DNA of 64,000 bases from Croceimicrobium hydrocarbonivorans (GCF_014524565.1 NZ_CP060139.1:3107501-3171500); one strand, 5' to 3'. Positions 9,525-17,956 are shown, counted from the stretch's first letter. Notes: generated from the letters alone by a model not told the origin. Program-made: numbers and translations.

Positions 9525-9941
9525 TTAAATTTTACGGTATTTCAAACTCTTTTCACCCACCCGTACTACATAGATTCCATCAGGTAAGGATCGTAAGTCA
9601 ATTTGAGGATCTTTTTTAGCCAGAGGATCAATTTCTGAATCGAAATAAACTCGGCCAGCGATATCGTAAACTGCAATACGGCTTGCTGTGTTTTGATCTC
9701 CTAACTTTACCCGAAGTAATCCGTCACCGGGATTGGGGTACAGGCTGGCTTCTTCCAGTTTAACTTCACCACCATTGCCAAGCAACCCAACCGGGGGTGG
9801 TGAGTCTAAGTCGGTAGGATCCGGTTTAGGCGTATGTTGATACTCCGTTTCCGGTTTTACATTAGGTGTAGATTGCGCCTGAGCGGTAGAGAAAATGCCC
9901 AAAGCGAAAAAGGATGCGAGTAAATAGGGAAGCTTTTTCAT
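9525..9941 (-). CDS. Short secreted protein with T9SS type A sorting domain
   Basis: Starting at the ATG at 9941 (MKKLPYLLASFFALG) the product is 138 residues. It has a signal peptide ending AQAQ, a proline- and threonine-rich linker of about 45 residues, then a C-terminal T9SS type A sorting domain: SLYPNPGDGLLRVKLGD, IAVYDIAGRVYFDSE and IDLRSLPDGIYVVRVGE. The sorting domain takes up most of the mature protein, so almost nothing is left to be a cargo domain. It would be exported by Sec, taken across the outer membrane by the type IX system and have its C-terminus removed. The released piece would be only a short acidic/proline peptide. The function is unknown. Confidence 0.85.
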   Translation of the reverse strand: MKKLPYLLASFFALGIFSTAQAQSTPNVKPETEYQHTPKPDPTDLDSPPPVGLLGNGGEVKLEEASLYPNPGDGLLRVKLGDQNTASRIAVYDIAGRVYFDSEIDPLAKKDPQIDLRSLPDGIYVVRVGEKSLKYRKI

Positions 9942-10069
9942 AATGTTAGTTTTAAGTGTTTTCGTTTTCAATAACAAAGTTCACTTGTATGACAGTTTAA
10001 GCCTTGTGGATAGTTGCCTGTCTTCTGTTAAAGAAGCGTTAAAGGCTAATTTTCAAGGACTAAGCATTA

Positions 10070-10077
10070 TATTTTTG
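10070..10077 (+). promoter_or_regulatory. -7 promoter box for the histidine kinase gene
   Basis: TATTTTTG matches TAnnTTTG. It ends only four bases before the ATG at 10082. A Bacteroidota transcript usually begins 5-9 bases after this box, so the mRNA would be leaderless or nearly so. No clear TTG is at the -33 position. Confidence 0.45.
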
Positions 10078-10081
10078 AGGC

Positions 10082-11599
10082 ATGTCGAGATTTAAACAGA
10101 GGGCAGCCAAGCGATTAAATTGGTTGATCTTGCTCATGACCTTATCCCTTTTAGGGGTTACCGGAATACAAGCATACTGGCTGAAAAATGCCTACGATTT
10201 AAGAGAGGAGAAATTCGAAAGTGAAGTGGGTCAGGCACTTGCCGATGTTACCGAGCGATTAGATAATCTCTCTTCCATGCGTTTCCTCTTTAATAGTTTC
10301 AGTGTTCAGCCCTTCTTTAGTGAGAACCTGGCTCCCCATTTAGGCTTTCCCGGCAGGGATACCATGATGGGCGATTTGAAATTAACCATGCGTCTTGGTC
10401 CCGATACAGTGATCCTGTACAATACCGATCCTGATGATTCCCTCTTCCAAGCCATTGAAGATCGAAAGGGTTTAATACTTAGAACGGCGCCGGATCAAAT
10501 GATGCGCAAAGGAGCACAATTAGATATGCTTCTGCGAAAAATGGTGCGTTTCGAATTAAGTCGACGCCAAAGTGATAGCAGTTGGATGGATCGAAAGATG
10601 CTGGATTCCTTGATCACCTTCGAACTCAAATCGCGGGGTATTGATATTCCTTACGAATTTGCCGTGGCTAATGATAAGGAGATCATTCTGAGTTCACGAC
10701 GCTGGGATCCCAATGATCATCAGCATACTGCTATGCTCTTCCCGAATGATATCTTAACCAATGAGATTCTTTCACTCTCCTTTCCTTCGAAGGCCAATTA
10801 TATATTTCAGTCGCTTTGGGTAATGTTATTGGTTTCCCTGCTCTTTACCGTGGCTATTGTATACACCTTTTACCGCACTCTTAATTTCTCGCTTAAGCAA
10901 AAGCGGATTAGCGATATCAAGACGGATTTCATCAATAATATGACCCATGAGTTTAAAACGCCTATCGCGACCATTAACCTGGCCATTGATGCCCTCCGTA
11001 ATCCTAAAGTAAGAGGGGATAGCCAGCGTATTGAGCATTATAGTAATATGATTAAGCAGGAAAATCAAAGGATGAACCTGCAGGTAGAAAGTGTGCTGCG
11101 GATGGCATTATTGGATAAGCAGGAATTAGACCTTGAATTCAAGAAGGCCGATGTTATTGAAGTGGTGCAGGGCTGCCTAGATCACATTAGTCTGCAATTA
11201 GAAAGCAAGGGTGGACGTTTACAGAAATTCTTTAATGAACAACATCGCGAATTGCGAATCGACGCCAACCACCTTTCGAATACCATCATTAATATTTTGG
11301 ATAATGCCATGAAGTACTCGGTTGGCGCACCCGAAATAAAGGTGGTAACTGAAAGCACTCAGAATCATTTTATCCTGATAATCAGTGATAAAGGGATGGG
11401 GATGACCAAAGAAGAACAGAAACATATTTTCGACCGTTTTTATCGGGTAAGCGCGGGAGACCTGCACAACATTAAAGGGCATGGTCTTGGATTAAGCTAC
11501 GCGAAAGGAATTGTCGAGTCCCATGGTGGACGAATAGAAGTAGAAAGCGAAAAAGGAAAAGGCAGTAAGTTTTATATCTACCTACCAATTAATGCATAA
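10082..11599 (+). CDS. Sensor histidine kinase
   Basis: This 505-residue inner-membrane kinase has two membrane helices (about residues 14-36 and 240-265) bracketing a roughly 200-residue extracytoplasmic sensor region with no recognised domain. The cytoplasmic part has the H-box with H289 (HEFKTPIATINLA), the N-box NILDNAMKYS, the G1 motif DKGMGMTKEEQ, the F-box FDRFYR and the G2 motif GHGLGLSYAKGIVESHGG. It should autophosphorylate at H289 and pass phosphate to the regulator encoded 2 bases downstream. There is no obvious HAMP domain between helix 2 and the H-box. The signal is not known. Confidence 0.95.
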   Translation: MSRFKQRAAKRLNWLILLMTLSLLGVTGIQAYWLKNAYDLREEKFESEVGQALADVTERLDNLSSMRFLFNSFSVQPFFSENLAPHLGFPGRDTMMGDLKLTMRLGPDTVILYNTDPDDSLFQAIEDRKGLILRTAPDQMMRKGAQLDMLLRKMVRFELSRRQSDSSWMDRKMLDSLITFELKSRGIDIPYEFAVANDKEIILSSRRWDPNDHQHTAMLFPNDILTNEILSLSFPSKANYIFQSLWVMLLVSLLFTVAIVYTFYRTLNFSLKQKRISDIKTDFINNMTHEFKTPIATINLAIDALRNPKVRGDSQRIEHYSNMIKQENQRMNLQVESVLRMALLDKQELDLEFKKADVIEVVQGCLDHISLQLESKGGRLQKFFNEQHRELRIDANHLSNTIINILDNAMKYSVGAPEIKVVTESTQNHFILIISDKGMGMTKEEQKHIFDRFYRVSAGDLHNIKGHGLGLSYAKGIVESHGGRIEVESEKGKGSKFYIYLPINA

Positions 11600-11601
11600 A
11601 A

Positions 11602-12294
11602 ATGAAACAAACAACGAAAGTACTCCTGGCAGAAGATGATCCTAACTTTGGTGCGGTGCTCCGCGACTATCTAGAGCTCAATGATTTTGATGTTCATCTT
11701 GCTACTGACGGACAAGAAGCCCTCCGCTTGTTTAAATCGACCGACGAATTAGATCTCTGCATTTTAGACGTTATGATGCCCCTCAAAGACGGCTTCACCT
11801 TGGCCAGTGATATCCGTAAAATTGATGGCGAAATTCCCTTGATCTTCCTCACCGCCAAATCCATGAAAGAAGATATGTTAAAGGGTTTCCAATTGGGAGC
11901 AGACGATTACCTTACTAAGCCCTTCGACTCCGAAGTTTTACTCTATAAAATCAAGGCCTTACTCAACCGTAAATTTGGGGAGGAGGAAGAAGAGATTCAC
12001 TTTAAAATCGGTCGCTATGAATACGATTCTGAAATGCGGGTTTTAAAGATCGGACGTGAGGAAAGAAAACTGAGTCCTAAAGAAGGAGCCCTCCTGAAAC
12101 TCCTGGCACAGAACAAGAATAATCTCGTAAAACGCAGTACTGCTCTCAATAAAATTTGGAAGGACGACAATTACTTTACCGGTCGTAGTATGGACGTTTA
12201 CCTGGCAAAAGTGCGCAAATACCTAAAGGATGATCCCAAGGTGGCAATTATCAATGTACACAGCGAAGGCTTCCGTTTGGTAGACGATCTTTAA
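11602..12294 (+). CDS. OmpR-family DNA-binding response regulator
   Basis: A receiver domain (about residues 6-120) carries the acidic pocket EDD, the phosphoacceptor D56 in CILDVMMP, the T in FLTAKS and the K in YLTKPFD. It is followed by a winged-helix Trans_reg_C domain (about 135-228), with LSPKEGALLKLLAQN and the recognition-helix region SMDVYLAKVRKYL. It is encoded 2 bases after the histidine kinase and is its obvious partner. The target genes cannot be inferred. Its last four bases overlap the stop of the convergent DUF2452 gene. Confidence 0.96.
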   Translation: MKQTTKVLLAEDDPNFGAVLRDYLELNDFDVHLATDGQEALRLFKSTDELDLCILDVMMPLKDGFTLASDIRKIDGEIPLIFLTAKSMKEDMLKGFQLGADDYLTKPFDSEVLLYKIKALLNRKFGEEEEEIHFKIGRYEYDSEMRVLKIGREERKLSPKEGALLKLLAQNKNNLVKRSTALNKIWKDDNYFTGRSMDVYLAKVRKYLKDDPKVAIINVHSEGFRLVDDL

Positions 12295-12758
12295 TCTTCC
12301 AAATCACCACTGGCTAAAACCTCCCAGGTATGATCAGCCAGTAGCTTTACCGTATACAGAAAGCGTTTAAACTTGGGTTTCAACCATTCATCCGGTGCAA
12401 TCATTGACAATACATGTTGCTCTTGATGGTTCAGGTAAAGGTGGTAGATATGGTTGATCTCCGGCTTAAAACCCATCTTAGCCTCATAAATGCGGGCGGC
12501 TAAATCCTTGCGTTCCTGAATGGCATGCGCCTGACGAGCTAAAAGATCTATCTGCTCCTTTATTTGCGCTAATTGCATATCGGTTTGCTCTTCCATAGCG
12601 GTTAGAGCCCTACTGCGGATTACCCCTTGCTTTGTTGGCTTAATTACCGCTCCACCTACCGTATGTGCATAGGGAAGGGTAGAAGGGTTTTCAGTGATTT
12701 TATCTGGATCAATCGGATTTACAAAGTCCTTATTTTCTTTAGCCTTCTTGTCAGCCAT
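12291..12758 (-). CDS. DUF2452 domain protein
   Basis: The 155-residue cytoplasmic protein matches the DUF2452 family: an N-terminal FVNPIDPDKITENPSTLPYAH, then a central helical segment with IKEQIDLLARQAHAIQERK and the conserved FKPEINHIYHLY. The tail is rich in tryptophan and basic residues (LSMIAPDEWLKPKFKRFLY). No biochemical role is known to me for the family. It is the last gene of a four-gene operon with the 59-residue ORF, DUF429 and SRPBCC genes upstream. Its ATG is two bases past the stop of the 59-residue ORF. Confidence 0.85.
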   Translation of the reverse strand: MADKKAKENKDFVNPIDPDKITENPSTLPYAHTVGGAVIKPTKQGVIRSRALTAMEEQTDMQLAQIKEQIDLLARQAHAIQERKDLAARIYEAKMGFKPEINHIYHLYLNHQEQHVLSMIAPDEWLKPKFKRFLYTVKLLADHTWEVLASGDLED

Positions 12759-12760
12759 CT

Positions 12761-12940
12761 TTATTCATCTTCTTTAAAACCTTTCTGCTCCGGTGCTCTA
12801 CCGATCGATTGGCCAGGGTATGCTTCTGCAAAATTCTTTGATTTTCTTGGAGAACCAAGGGATACTTTTTCATTTTCTACAACGGATCTCGAGCAAAGTT
12901 CCCGGTTACCTGTTAACCGAATCACTTGGAAGGATTGCAT
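12761..12940 (-). CDS. Possible 59-residue protein coupled to DUF429 and DUF2452 genes
   Basis: An ATG at 12940 overlaps the TGA of the DUF429 gene (TGATG), and the frame stays open to a TAA at 12763-12761, two bases before the DUF2452 ATG. The 59 residues (MQSFQVIRLTGNREL at the start, EQKGFKEDE at the end) are hydrophilic, with mixed charges, one cysteine, no signal peptide and no membrane helix. I recognise no family. The exact fit between two genes, with overlapping stop/start on one side and a two-base gap on the other, is the main support. The frame on the opposite strand is also open, so chance cannot be excluded. Confidence 0.5.
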   Translation of the reverse strand: MQSFQVIRLTGNRELCSRSVVENEKVSLGSPRKSKNFAEAYPGQSIGRAPEQKGFKEDE

Positions 12941-13533
12941 CAGATATAAATCAAGCCTTCTCTTTCATCGCCAAAGCAGCGGTAGTCACCACAATGATAG
13001 GAGAGGGCGCTCATTAAGGCTAAGAGGGCATCTAAATGATGCCAGCTTAGAATGTCATTAGAATTGATTTTTAATGAAGGACGCATGCAAGAGCGAACCT
13101 TGGAAATACAATCTTTTAGGGCAGACTTAGTTCCCTTATAACCTATTGATTTCAGATCAAATCTCTGGGCCATCAATTTGGGATAGGTTTCCAATATTTT
13201 AAGGCGCTCAGACTCCAAACTAGCTTTTAGTTCAATGGCTCTGGCGGCCAATCCACCTAAAAACATGGGCGACATGGCTCTGGTCTCTCGATCGGCTAAA
13301 CGGAAATGGTAATCTTCAAAGCCACTTAAATTACGATAGACTCCTGGTAAGCTTAAAGGGGCATCAATGAATAGTAATTCGGGTTCAAAATGAGTCACAG
13401 CATTGCGAATGAATTGATCTGCATCTACCTTGGGCTCCACTTCCATAAAGAAGATATTAGGCTCCTGGTATATGGCTATCACGGTATTTCCCGAAAGCTT
13501 GCTTCCGTAGTCAATTCCGAAAATCGTTCCCAT
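12940..13533 (-). CDS. DUF429 predicted nuclease (RNase H fold)
   Basis: The 197-residue product matches the DUF429 pattern: N-terminal GIDYGSKLSGNTVIA (first acidic residue on strand 1), LLFIDAPLSLPGV (second acidic residue), RAMSPMFLGGLAARA, ETYPKLM, HHLDALLALMSAL and the C-terminal GDEREGLIYI. DUF429 members are predicted to have an RNase H-like fold with clustered acidic residues, but activity is not established for most. It follows the SRPBCC gene by six bases and shares a TGATG with the next ORF, so translation is probably coupled. Confidence 0.82.
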   Translation of the reverse strand: MGTIFGIDYGSKLSGNTVIAIYQEPNIFFMEVEPKVDADQFIRNAVTHFEPELLFIDAPLSLPGVYRNLSGFEDYHFRLADRETRAMSPMFLGGLAARAIELKASLESERLKILETYPKLMAQRFDLKSIGYKGTKSALKDCISKVRSCMRPSLKINSNDILSWHHLDALLALMSALSYHCGDYRCFGDEREGLIYI

Positions 13534-13539
13534 GCCTGA

Positions 13540-13986
13540 TTAAAAGATTTCTTGAATTACCTTTTCGCGATGTGCAAACATCTCTTTCAATTGCTTTTGG
13601 ACCAGCCAGGGATGTGCCCAACGGGATAAAGCCTCCAGAGGCAGTCGATAATGAAGCTCATCACTAATAAGAGTGCCCCCATCTTTGGCTTCAAAGCGAT
13701 GCAAGTGATGCCACATCTTAAAAGGGCCGGTAAGCATTTCATCTACAAAATAGTCTTCCTTATTTACGGCACTGATCTCAGAAGTCCAGTTTAAGGGGAT
13801 ACCTAAGATGGGTGAAACCTTATAACGTAAAATCATGCCGGGAAACATTGTAGAACTGGGCTTCTCTACAATGCGCATTTTCATTTTTGCCGGAGTAATG
13901 CGCAATAGGTTTTCAGGATCGGAAAAGAATTCCCAAACCTCCTTAAGCGGCGCATTTACCCACTGTTCTTGCTTTAGTTGATACAT
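13540..13986 (-). CDS. SRPBCC-family (START-like) ligand-binding protein
   Basis: The 148-residue protein has the helix-grip fold signature of Bacteroidota SRPBCC proteins: WVNAPLKEVWEFFSDPENL near the start, ITPAKMKMRI, then GMILRYKVSPILGIPLNW and a C-terminal helix LVQKQLKEMFAHREKVI. Such proteins bind a hydrophobic ligand, and some are annotated as cell-division inhibitor-like or polyketide cyclase-like without proof. It is the first gene of the operon that continues with DUF429 (six bases on), the 59-residue ORF and DUF2452. Confidence 0.85.
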   Translation of the reverse strand: MYQLKQEQWVNAPLKEVWEFFSDPENLLRITPAKMKMRIVEKPSSTMFPGMILRYKVSPILGIPLNWTSEISAVNKEDYFVDEMLTGPFKMWHHLHRFEAKDGGTLISDELHYRLPLEALSRWAHPWLVQKQLKEMFAHREKVIQEIF

Positions 13987-14067
13987 ACCAGTCTAACGCT
14001 AAACAGCGGTTCTGGTTCATAGACTAAATGGCCTTTCCAGAAACTTGGGCAAACGGAAATTGGACTC

Positions 14068-14102
14068 AAAAAAAAGCGCCTCCATTTCGGAAGGCGCTTT
14101 TT
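14068..14102 (-). terminator. Intrinsic terminator of the universal stress protein gene
   Basis: The stem aaaaagcgcc (14071-14080) with ggcgcttttt (14093-14102) is extended inward by three more pairs and is flanked by T runs on both strands, so it could work in both directions. It lies after the stop at 14120. Confidence 0.85.
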
Positions 14103-14119
14103 GCATAAGAGCTTGATTC

Positions 14120-15001
14120 TTAGAAAGAATCCCACATTTTATCGTATTTCACCGCTTTAGGAGTAATACACATCACCGGAATTTCACTGTGGTAAATAAC
14201 GGCTTGCATTTCATTACCCAAGAAGTAGTCGGTAATATCAGTTGGGCCAGCTTCTTCAGTAATAATTACCAAATCACCTTCGGCCTCATAGGCATGATTC
14301 AAGATATTGCGAACGACCCCACGACGTGATGGGTTCTCAATAATTTGATGTTCGCATTCCACACCGTGGCTGCGAATAAAGGTTTCTACCTGGTTTACAT
14401 GGCCACGTAAAATATTCAGCTGGCTTTCGTTTTCTTTCACAGCCACCACCAAAACTTTGGCGCCAAATAGGCGGGCGTACTCCAAGGTAGGACCTACTTT
14501 CTCCTTGCTATGACGATCCATCAATAAGGGGAAAATGATGGTTTCGATCTTTTCAATTTCACGCACCCCTTTAATAGTAACCACAGGAGGTTTTACTAAG
14601 GCGGCAGTGCGGTAGGCATTAGATCCAATGAAGCGCTTGCGAAGGTTTTGGGGCTTACCATTAGTTCCCATTACCACCAGATTGGCATCGATAAGACTGC
14701 TTACCCGGGCAATTTCTTCATACACTACACCTTCGGCAACCATGGTGTTGGTTGGGATGTTGTGATCTTTCTGGAAGTTTTCGGCAACTTCCTTCAATTT
14801 TTTACTTACCTCACTATGAATTTGCTCGGTATTAGTGGAGCTGGAGAACATCTTCGAAAAGAAACCTCCTTCTTCAATTACAGAGAGTAAGGTAATGCTG
14901 GCGTTTTCGGTAGCTTTGGCAAAAATTGAGGCTTGGTTTAAAGCGGTCAAGGATTGCTCAGAAAATCCGATCGGAACCAGGATCTTGAATGAATCAGACA
15001 T
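14120..15001 (-). CDS. Universal stress protein, two UspA domains in tandem
   Basis: The 293-residue cytoplasmic protein holds two UspA folds, at about residues 4-140 and 150-285. The first has ILVPIGFSEQSLTALNQA and the ATP-binding-like loop VVMGTNGKPQNLRKRFIGSN. The second starts at IIFPLLMDRHSKEK and has LVIITEEAGPTDITDYFLGN, without the classic G-2x-G-9x-G(S/T) nucleotide motif. Family members respond to stress and energy limitation, but the exact role is unknown. It is monocistronic, with a -7 box at 15030-15023 and a strong terminator. Confidence 0.92.
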   Translation of the reverse strand: MSDSFKILVPIGFSEQSLTALNQASIFAKATENASITLLSVIEEGGFFSKMFSSSTNTEQIHSEVSKKLKEVAENFQKDHNIPTNTMVAEGVVYEEIARVSSLIDANLVVMGTNGKPQNLRKRFIGSNAYRTAALVKPPVVTIKGVREIEKIETIIFPLLMDRHSKEKVGPTLEYARLFGAKVLVVAVKENESQLNILRGHVNQVETFIRSHGVECEHQIIENPSRRGVVRNILNHAYEAEGDLVIITEEAGPTDITDYFLGNEMQAVIYHSEIPVMCITPKAVKYDKMWDSF

Positions 15002-15022
15002 AAGAGGAACGAATTAGTGCCT

Positions 15023-15030
15023 CAAAGTTA
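15023..15030 (-). promoter_or_regulatory. -7 promoter box for the universal stress protein gene
   Basis: TAACTTTG on the minus strand fits TAnnTTTG and lies 21 bases upstream of the ATG at 15001. No TTG is at the expected -33 distance. Confidence 0.5.
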
Positions 15031-15054
15031 AGTTAATCCCCGAATACGAACAGT

Positions 15055-15894
15055 ATGCCTGCATCTGAAATCATTCTTAACCCTGATTTAAGTGTTTATC
15101 ACTTACATTTAAAAAATGGCGAAGTACCACGAAAGGTAGTCACAGTGGGGGATCCCGACCGAATAGACTGGTTAATTCCCCACTTCGATCAGGTATATTC
15201 CGATCAACAATTCAGGGAATTTCGGAGCCTTCGAGGAAGTATTGGGCAGCAAGATATGCTCTGTATTTCGACGGGTATCGGTACCGATAATGTCGATATC
15301 GTGCTCAATGAATTGCATTTGGCCTATGCCTGGGATTTAAGCAAGCGCGAACTTCAAAGCGAGGAATTAGCGCCCATGCAAGTTTTGCGTTTGGGAACCA
15401 GCGGCACTTTGCGTGAAGACATTCCTATCGATAGCATATTGATGTCGGAAGCAGCTTTGGGTTTCGATTATCTCATGCACTTTTACAATTGGCCCGACTT
15501 TCGGAAACTGGAAGGCTTAGAGGCTTTTCCAGAACCCTATTTCACCTGGGGATCAGAGGAAATGCGAGATCAGTTTCGATCTATGGCCCAGCACAGTGGC
15601 ATTACGGTTACAGCCAATGGCTTTTATGGACCGCAGGGCAGAAACCTTCCTTTAAAAGCGAAGAATGCCAATTGGTTGGATCTTTTAGCGGCCCAAAAGC
15701 TGGAAGGCCGCTCCATCACCAATCTAGAAATGGAAACGGCCGGTATTTATGCCTTAGGCAGTCTCTTAAATATGGAATGTCTTTCCTTATCCGCCATCCT
15801 TGCCAATCGGAGGACTCAGGTATTCAGCAAAAAGCCTGAGACTATCGTTCAAGGAATGATAGCTCAGGCTTTGGAAATTTATAGTGCAGAATAG
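15055..15894 (+). CDS. Nucleoside phosphorylase (uridine phosphorylase-like)
   Basis: The 279-residue enzyme belongs to the PNP/UDP phosphorylase family 1: VVTVGDPDRIDWLIPHFD near the start, the ribose/phosphate-binding loop STGIGTDNVDIVLNEL, LRLGTSGTLREDIPID, and TNLEMETAGIYALGSLL with the conserved Glu-Met-Glu of ribose binding. It splits a nucleoside with phosphate to base and ribose-1-phosphate in nucleoside salvage. The Bacteroidota uridine phosphorylases are the best guess, but base specificity cannot be settled by eye. It stops five bases before the convergent rny stop. Confidence 0.9.
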   Translation: MPASEIILNPDLSVYHLHLKNGEVPRKVVTVGDPDRIDWLIPHFDQVYSDQQFREFRSLRGSIGQQDMLCISTGIGTDNVDIVLNELHLAYAWDLSKRELQSEELAPMQVLRLGTSGTLREDIPIDSILMSEAALGFDYLMHFYNWPDFRKLEGLEAFPEPYFTWGSEEMRDQFRSMAQHSGITVTANGFYGPQGRNLPLKAKNANWLDLLAAQKLEGRSITNLEMETAGIYALGSLLNMECLSLSAILANRRTQVFSKKPETIVQGMIAQALEIYSAE

Positions 15895-15898
15895 CCGC

Positions 15899-17437
15899 TT
15901 AGCGCGCTACGTTTACGGCACGAGTTTCTCGGATTACGGTAATCTTTACCTGTCCGGGATAGGTCATTTCATTTTGAATTTTCTGGCTGATATCGAAGCT
16001 GATTTTCGCAGCATCGGCATCACTCACTTTCTCGCAATCTACAATTACCCGAAGCTCACGACCGGCTTGCACCGCATAAGCTTGAGTAACCCCATTTTGA
16101 GAAATTGCTAATTGCTCCAGGTCTTTCAAACGCTGCATATAGCTTTCGGCGATCTGACGACGTGCACCGGGACGGGCTCCAGAAATACCATCGCAAACCT
16201 GAACGATAGGAGAGATAAGGCCAGTCATCTCAATTTCATCGTGGTGAGCACCAATCGCATTACATACTTCAGGTTTTTCGCCGTATTTCTCGGCCATCTT
16301 CATACCCAAAATAGCGTGTGGCAATTCACTTTCTTCCGAAGGTACTTTACCAATATCATGCAATAAGCCGGCACGCTTGGCGATCTTAGGATTCAAACCT
16401 AATTCAGCCGCCATAATACCACAGAGGTTGGCCACTTCACGTGAGTGTTGCAGCAAGTTTTGTCCGTAAGAAGAACGGTATTTCATACGACCAACCATGC
16501 GAACCAACTCAGGATGCAAGCCGTGAATACCTAAATCGATCGTAGTACGCTTACCCACTTCGAAGATTTCCTCTTCAATTTGTTTACGAGTCTTATTACA
16601 AACTTCTTCAATACGGGCTGGGTGAATACGTCCGTCTGAAACCAATTTGTGTAAAGAAAGGCGGGCAATCTCACGACGTACTGGATCAAAGCAGCTTAGG
16701 ATAATTGCTTCCGGGGTATCATCCACAATAATTTCAACACCGGTTGCTGCTTCCAGGGCGCGAATGTTACGACCTTCACGACCGATGATACGGCCTTTAA
16801 CATCGTCGTTTTCAATATTAAATACCGAAACGGAGTTTTCCACAGCCTGCTCAGTAGCTACTCTCTGGATGGTTTGGATCACCACTTTACGGGCTTCACG
16901 AGTGGCACTTAATTGCGCTTCTTCCATGGTTGTTTGGATGAAGGCGGCGGCATCGGTTTTAGCCTCTTCTTTAAGAGCTTCTAATAATTGGTTTTTAGCT
17001 TCCTCTGGACTTAAGCCGGAGATTACTTCCAATTGCTCCACCTGCTTGCGGTGCATTTTTTCGAGCTCCTTACTGCGAGCATCATTCACCTCTACCTTTT
17101 TGCTCAGTTCCTCGCGCAGGCGTTGGTTTTCCTTATAATCTTTCTTGTTGTTTTCGGCATGCTCGCGCACCCTTTGTTCTTTTTCCTTCAGGTTATTAAA
17201 GCGGTCGTTGAGCTTTTGCTCACGCTTGTTAATTACCTTTTCATGTTCGGCTTTCAGCTCCAGGAATTTCTCCTTGGCCTGTAAGATTTTCTCCTTTTTA
17301 ATGCCTTCAGCTTCTTTTTGAGCTTCGGCCAGGATATTTTGATTTTTCTTTTTTAAGATCAGCATATTAAAAACGAAGGCGGTTCCAAAGCCTACGATTA
17401 AAGCTGCCAGAATAAGAATTAAAGTTGTTGTTTCCAT
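15899..17437 (-). CDS. rny: Ribonuclease Y
   Basis: RNase Y is a membrane-anchored endonuclease that starts mRNA decay. The 512 residues show an N-terminal membrane helix (about 4-24), a long coiled coil (about 30-190), a KH domain with [15 protein letters not shown], and an HD domain with H-S-R-E-V then [10 protein letters not shown] as the metal-binding HD pair. The C-terminal [19 protein letters not shown] is typical. Upstream on the same strand lies the structured RNA at 17454-17622 and then zapA. Confidence 0.97.
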   Translation of the reverse strand: METTTLILILAALIVGFGTAFVFNMLILKKKNQNILAEAQKEAEGIKKEKILQAKEKFLELKAEHEKVINKREQKLNDRFNNLKEKEQRVREHAENNKKDYKENQRLREELSKKVEVNDARSKELEKMHRKQVEQLEVISGLSPEEAKNQLLEALKEEAKTDAAAFIQTTMEEAQLSATREARKVVIQTIQRVATEQAVENSVSVFNIENDDVKGRIIGREGRNIRALEAATGVEIIVDDTPEAIILSCFDPVRREIARLSLHKLVSDGRIHPARIEEVCNKTRKQIEEEIFEVGKRTTIDLGIHGLHPELVRMVGRMKYRSSYGQNLLQHSREVANLCGIMAAELGLNPKIAKRAGLLHDIGKVPSEESELPHAILGMKMAEKYGEKPEVCNAIGAHHDEIEMTGLISPIVQVCDGISGARPGARRQIAESYMQRLKDLEQLAISQNGVTQAYAVQAGRELRVIVDCEKVSDADAAKISFDISQKIQNEMTYPGQVKITVIRETRAVNVAR

Positions 17438-17453
17438 CTTTCTAATTGGTTCA

Positions 17454-17622
17454 TAAAAAAACCCGCACCCTTTTCGTGTTTCGTCTAAACCCCGTTTAGA
17501 CAGGTTCGGAGCTTACCGGATAATTTCGACCTTCCACTCGAGGGAGGCATGATCTAGAAAACCCGAGCTAAACTCCTATTATTGATAATGTTGAGTTTAG
17601 CAAATACAGGAAAGGATGCGGG
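17454..17622 (-). ncRNA. ssrS: Structured RNA, probable 6S RNA, between zapA and rny
   Basis: The gap between zapA and rny contains a compact fold. The ends pair (cccgcatcc at 17622-17614 with gggtgcggg at 17470-17462, one wobble), followed directly by seven T as a terminator. Inside are four segments sharing CTAAAC or GTTTAG: A (17601-17593), B (17575-17560), C (17506-17494) and D (17490-17483). B and C can form a 12-bp helix enclosing a large bubble and a terminal hairpin with loop TCGAGT. Alternatively A pairs with B and C with D. A long closing helix with a central bubble, and a site just after zapA, are hallmarks of 6S RNA, which binds RNA polymerase holoenzyme. The zapA-ssrS order in E. 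coli is the same. A 6S-Flavo family exists in Rfam; I could not run its model. Confidence 0.65.
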
Positions 17623-17645
17623 AAAAAATTTGTAAAAGAACGTTG

Positions 17646-17936
17646 CTATTGCGTCGCTTGCTTTAGTTTTTCCGAAAGACGGTCTAAATGTGCTCCAATA
17701 TCATCTCCACTCACCAAATTATCGATTTGGATTTTCTCCAAACGCGAGGCTAACTGCAAGGCACACATCGCCAGCAGGTCTTGTTTGTCTCGCACCGCAT
17801 ATCCATCTTCATACTTCTTTAAGATGGCCTCGATACTCTTGGCGGCTTTACGGATGTTTTCCTCTTCATCTCTGCGGATGGTTAAAGGGTAGACCCGATC
17901 GGCCAGGGATACTTTTATTTTTAGCAAATCTGACAT
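17646..17936 (-). CDS. zapA: Cell division protein ZapA-like
   Basis: ZapA binds FtsZ and stabilises the Z-ring. From the ATG at 17936 (MSDLLKIKVSLADRVYPL) the product has 96 residues, the size of the family. The ZapA pattern is visible: an N-terminal beta-hairpin region with VYPLTIRRDEEENIRKAAKSI, then DLLAMCALQLASRLEK and a C-terminal coiled helix HLDRLSEKLKQ. Eight extra codons upstream would start within the spacer after the coiled-coil gene and look unlikely. It is paired with the coiled-coil gene just upstream, and the 6S-like RNA follows 24 bases later. Confidence 0.88.
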   Translation of the reverse strand: MSDLLKIKVSLADRVYPLTIRRDEEENIRKAAKSIEAILKKYEDGYAVRDKQDLLAMCALQLASRLEKIQIDNLVSGDDIGAHLDRLSEKLKQATQ

Positions 17937-17956
17937 TTCACTATCTCTCAGGAAAA

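Noticed and set aside
12627-13061. 144-residue plus-strand ORF opposite DUF2452, the 59-residue ORF and DUF429
   Set aside because: It lies antisense to coherent minus-strand genes, has no family resemblance, and no promoter box was seen. It only lowers confidence in the 59-residue ORF.
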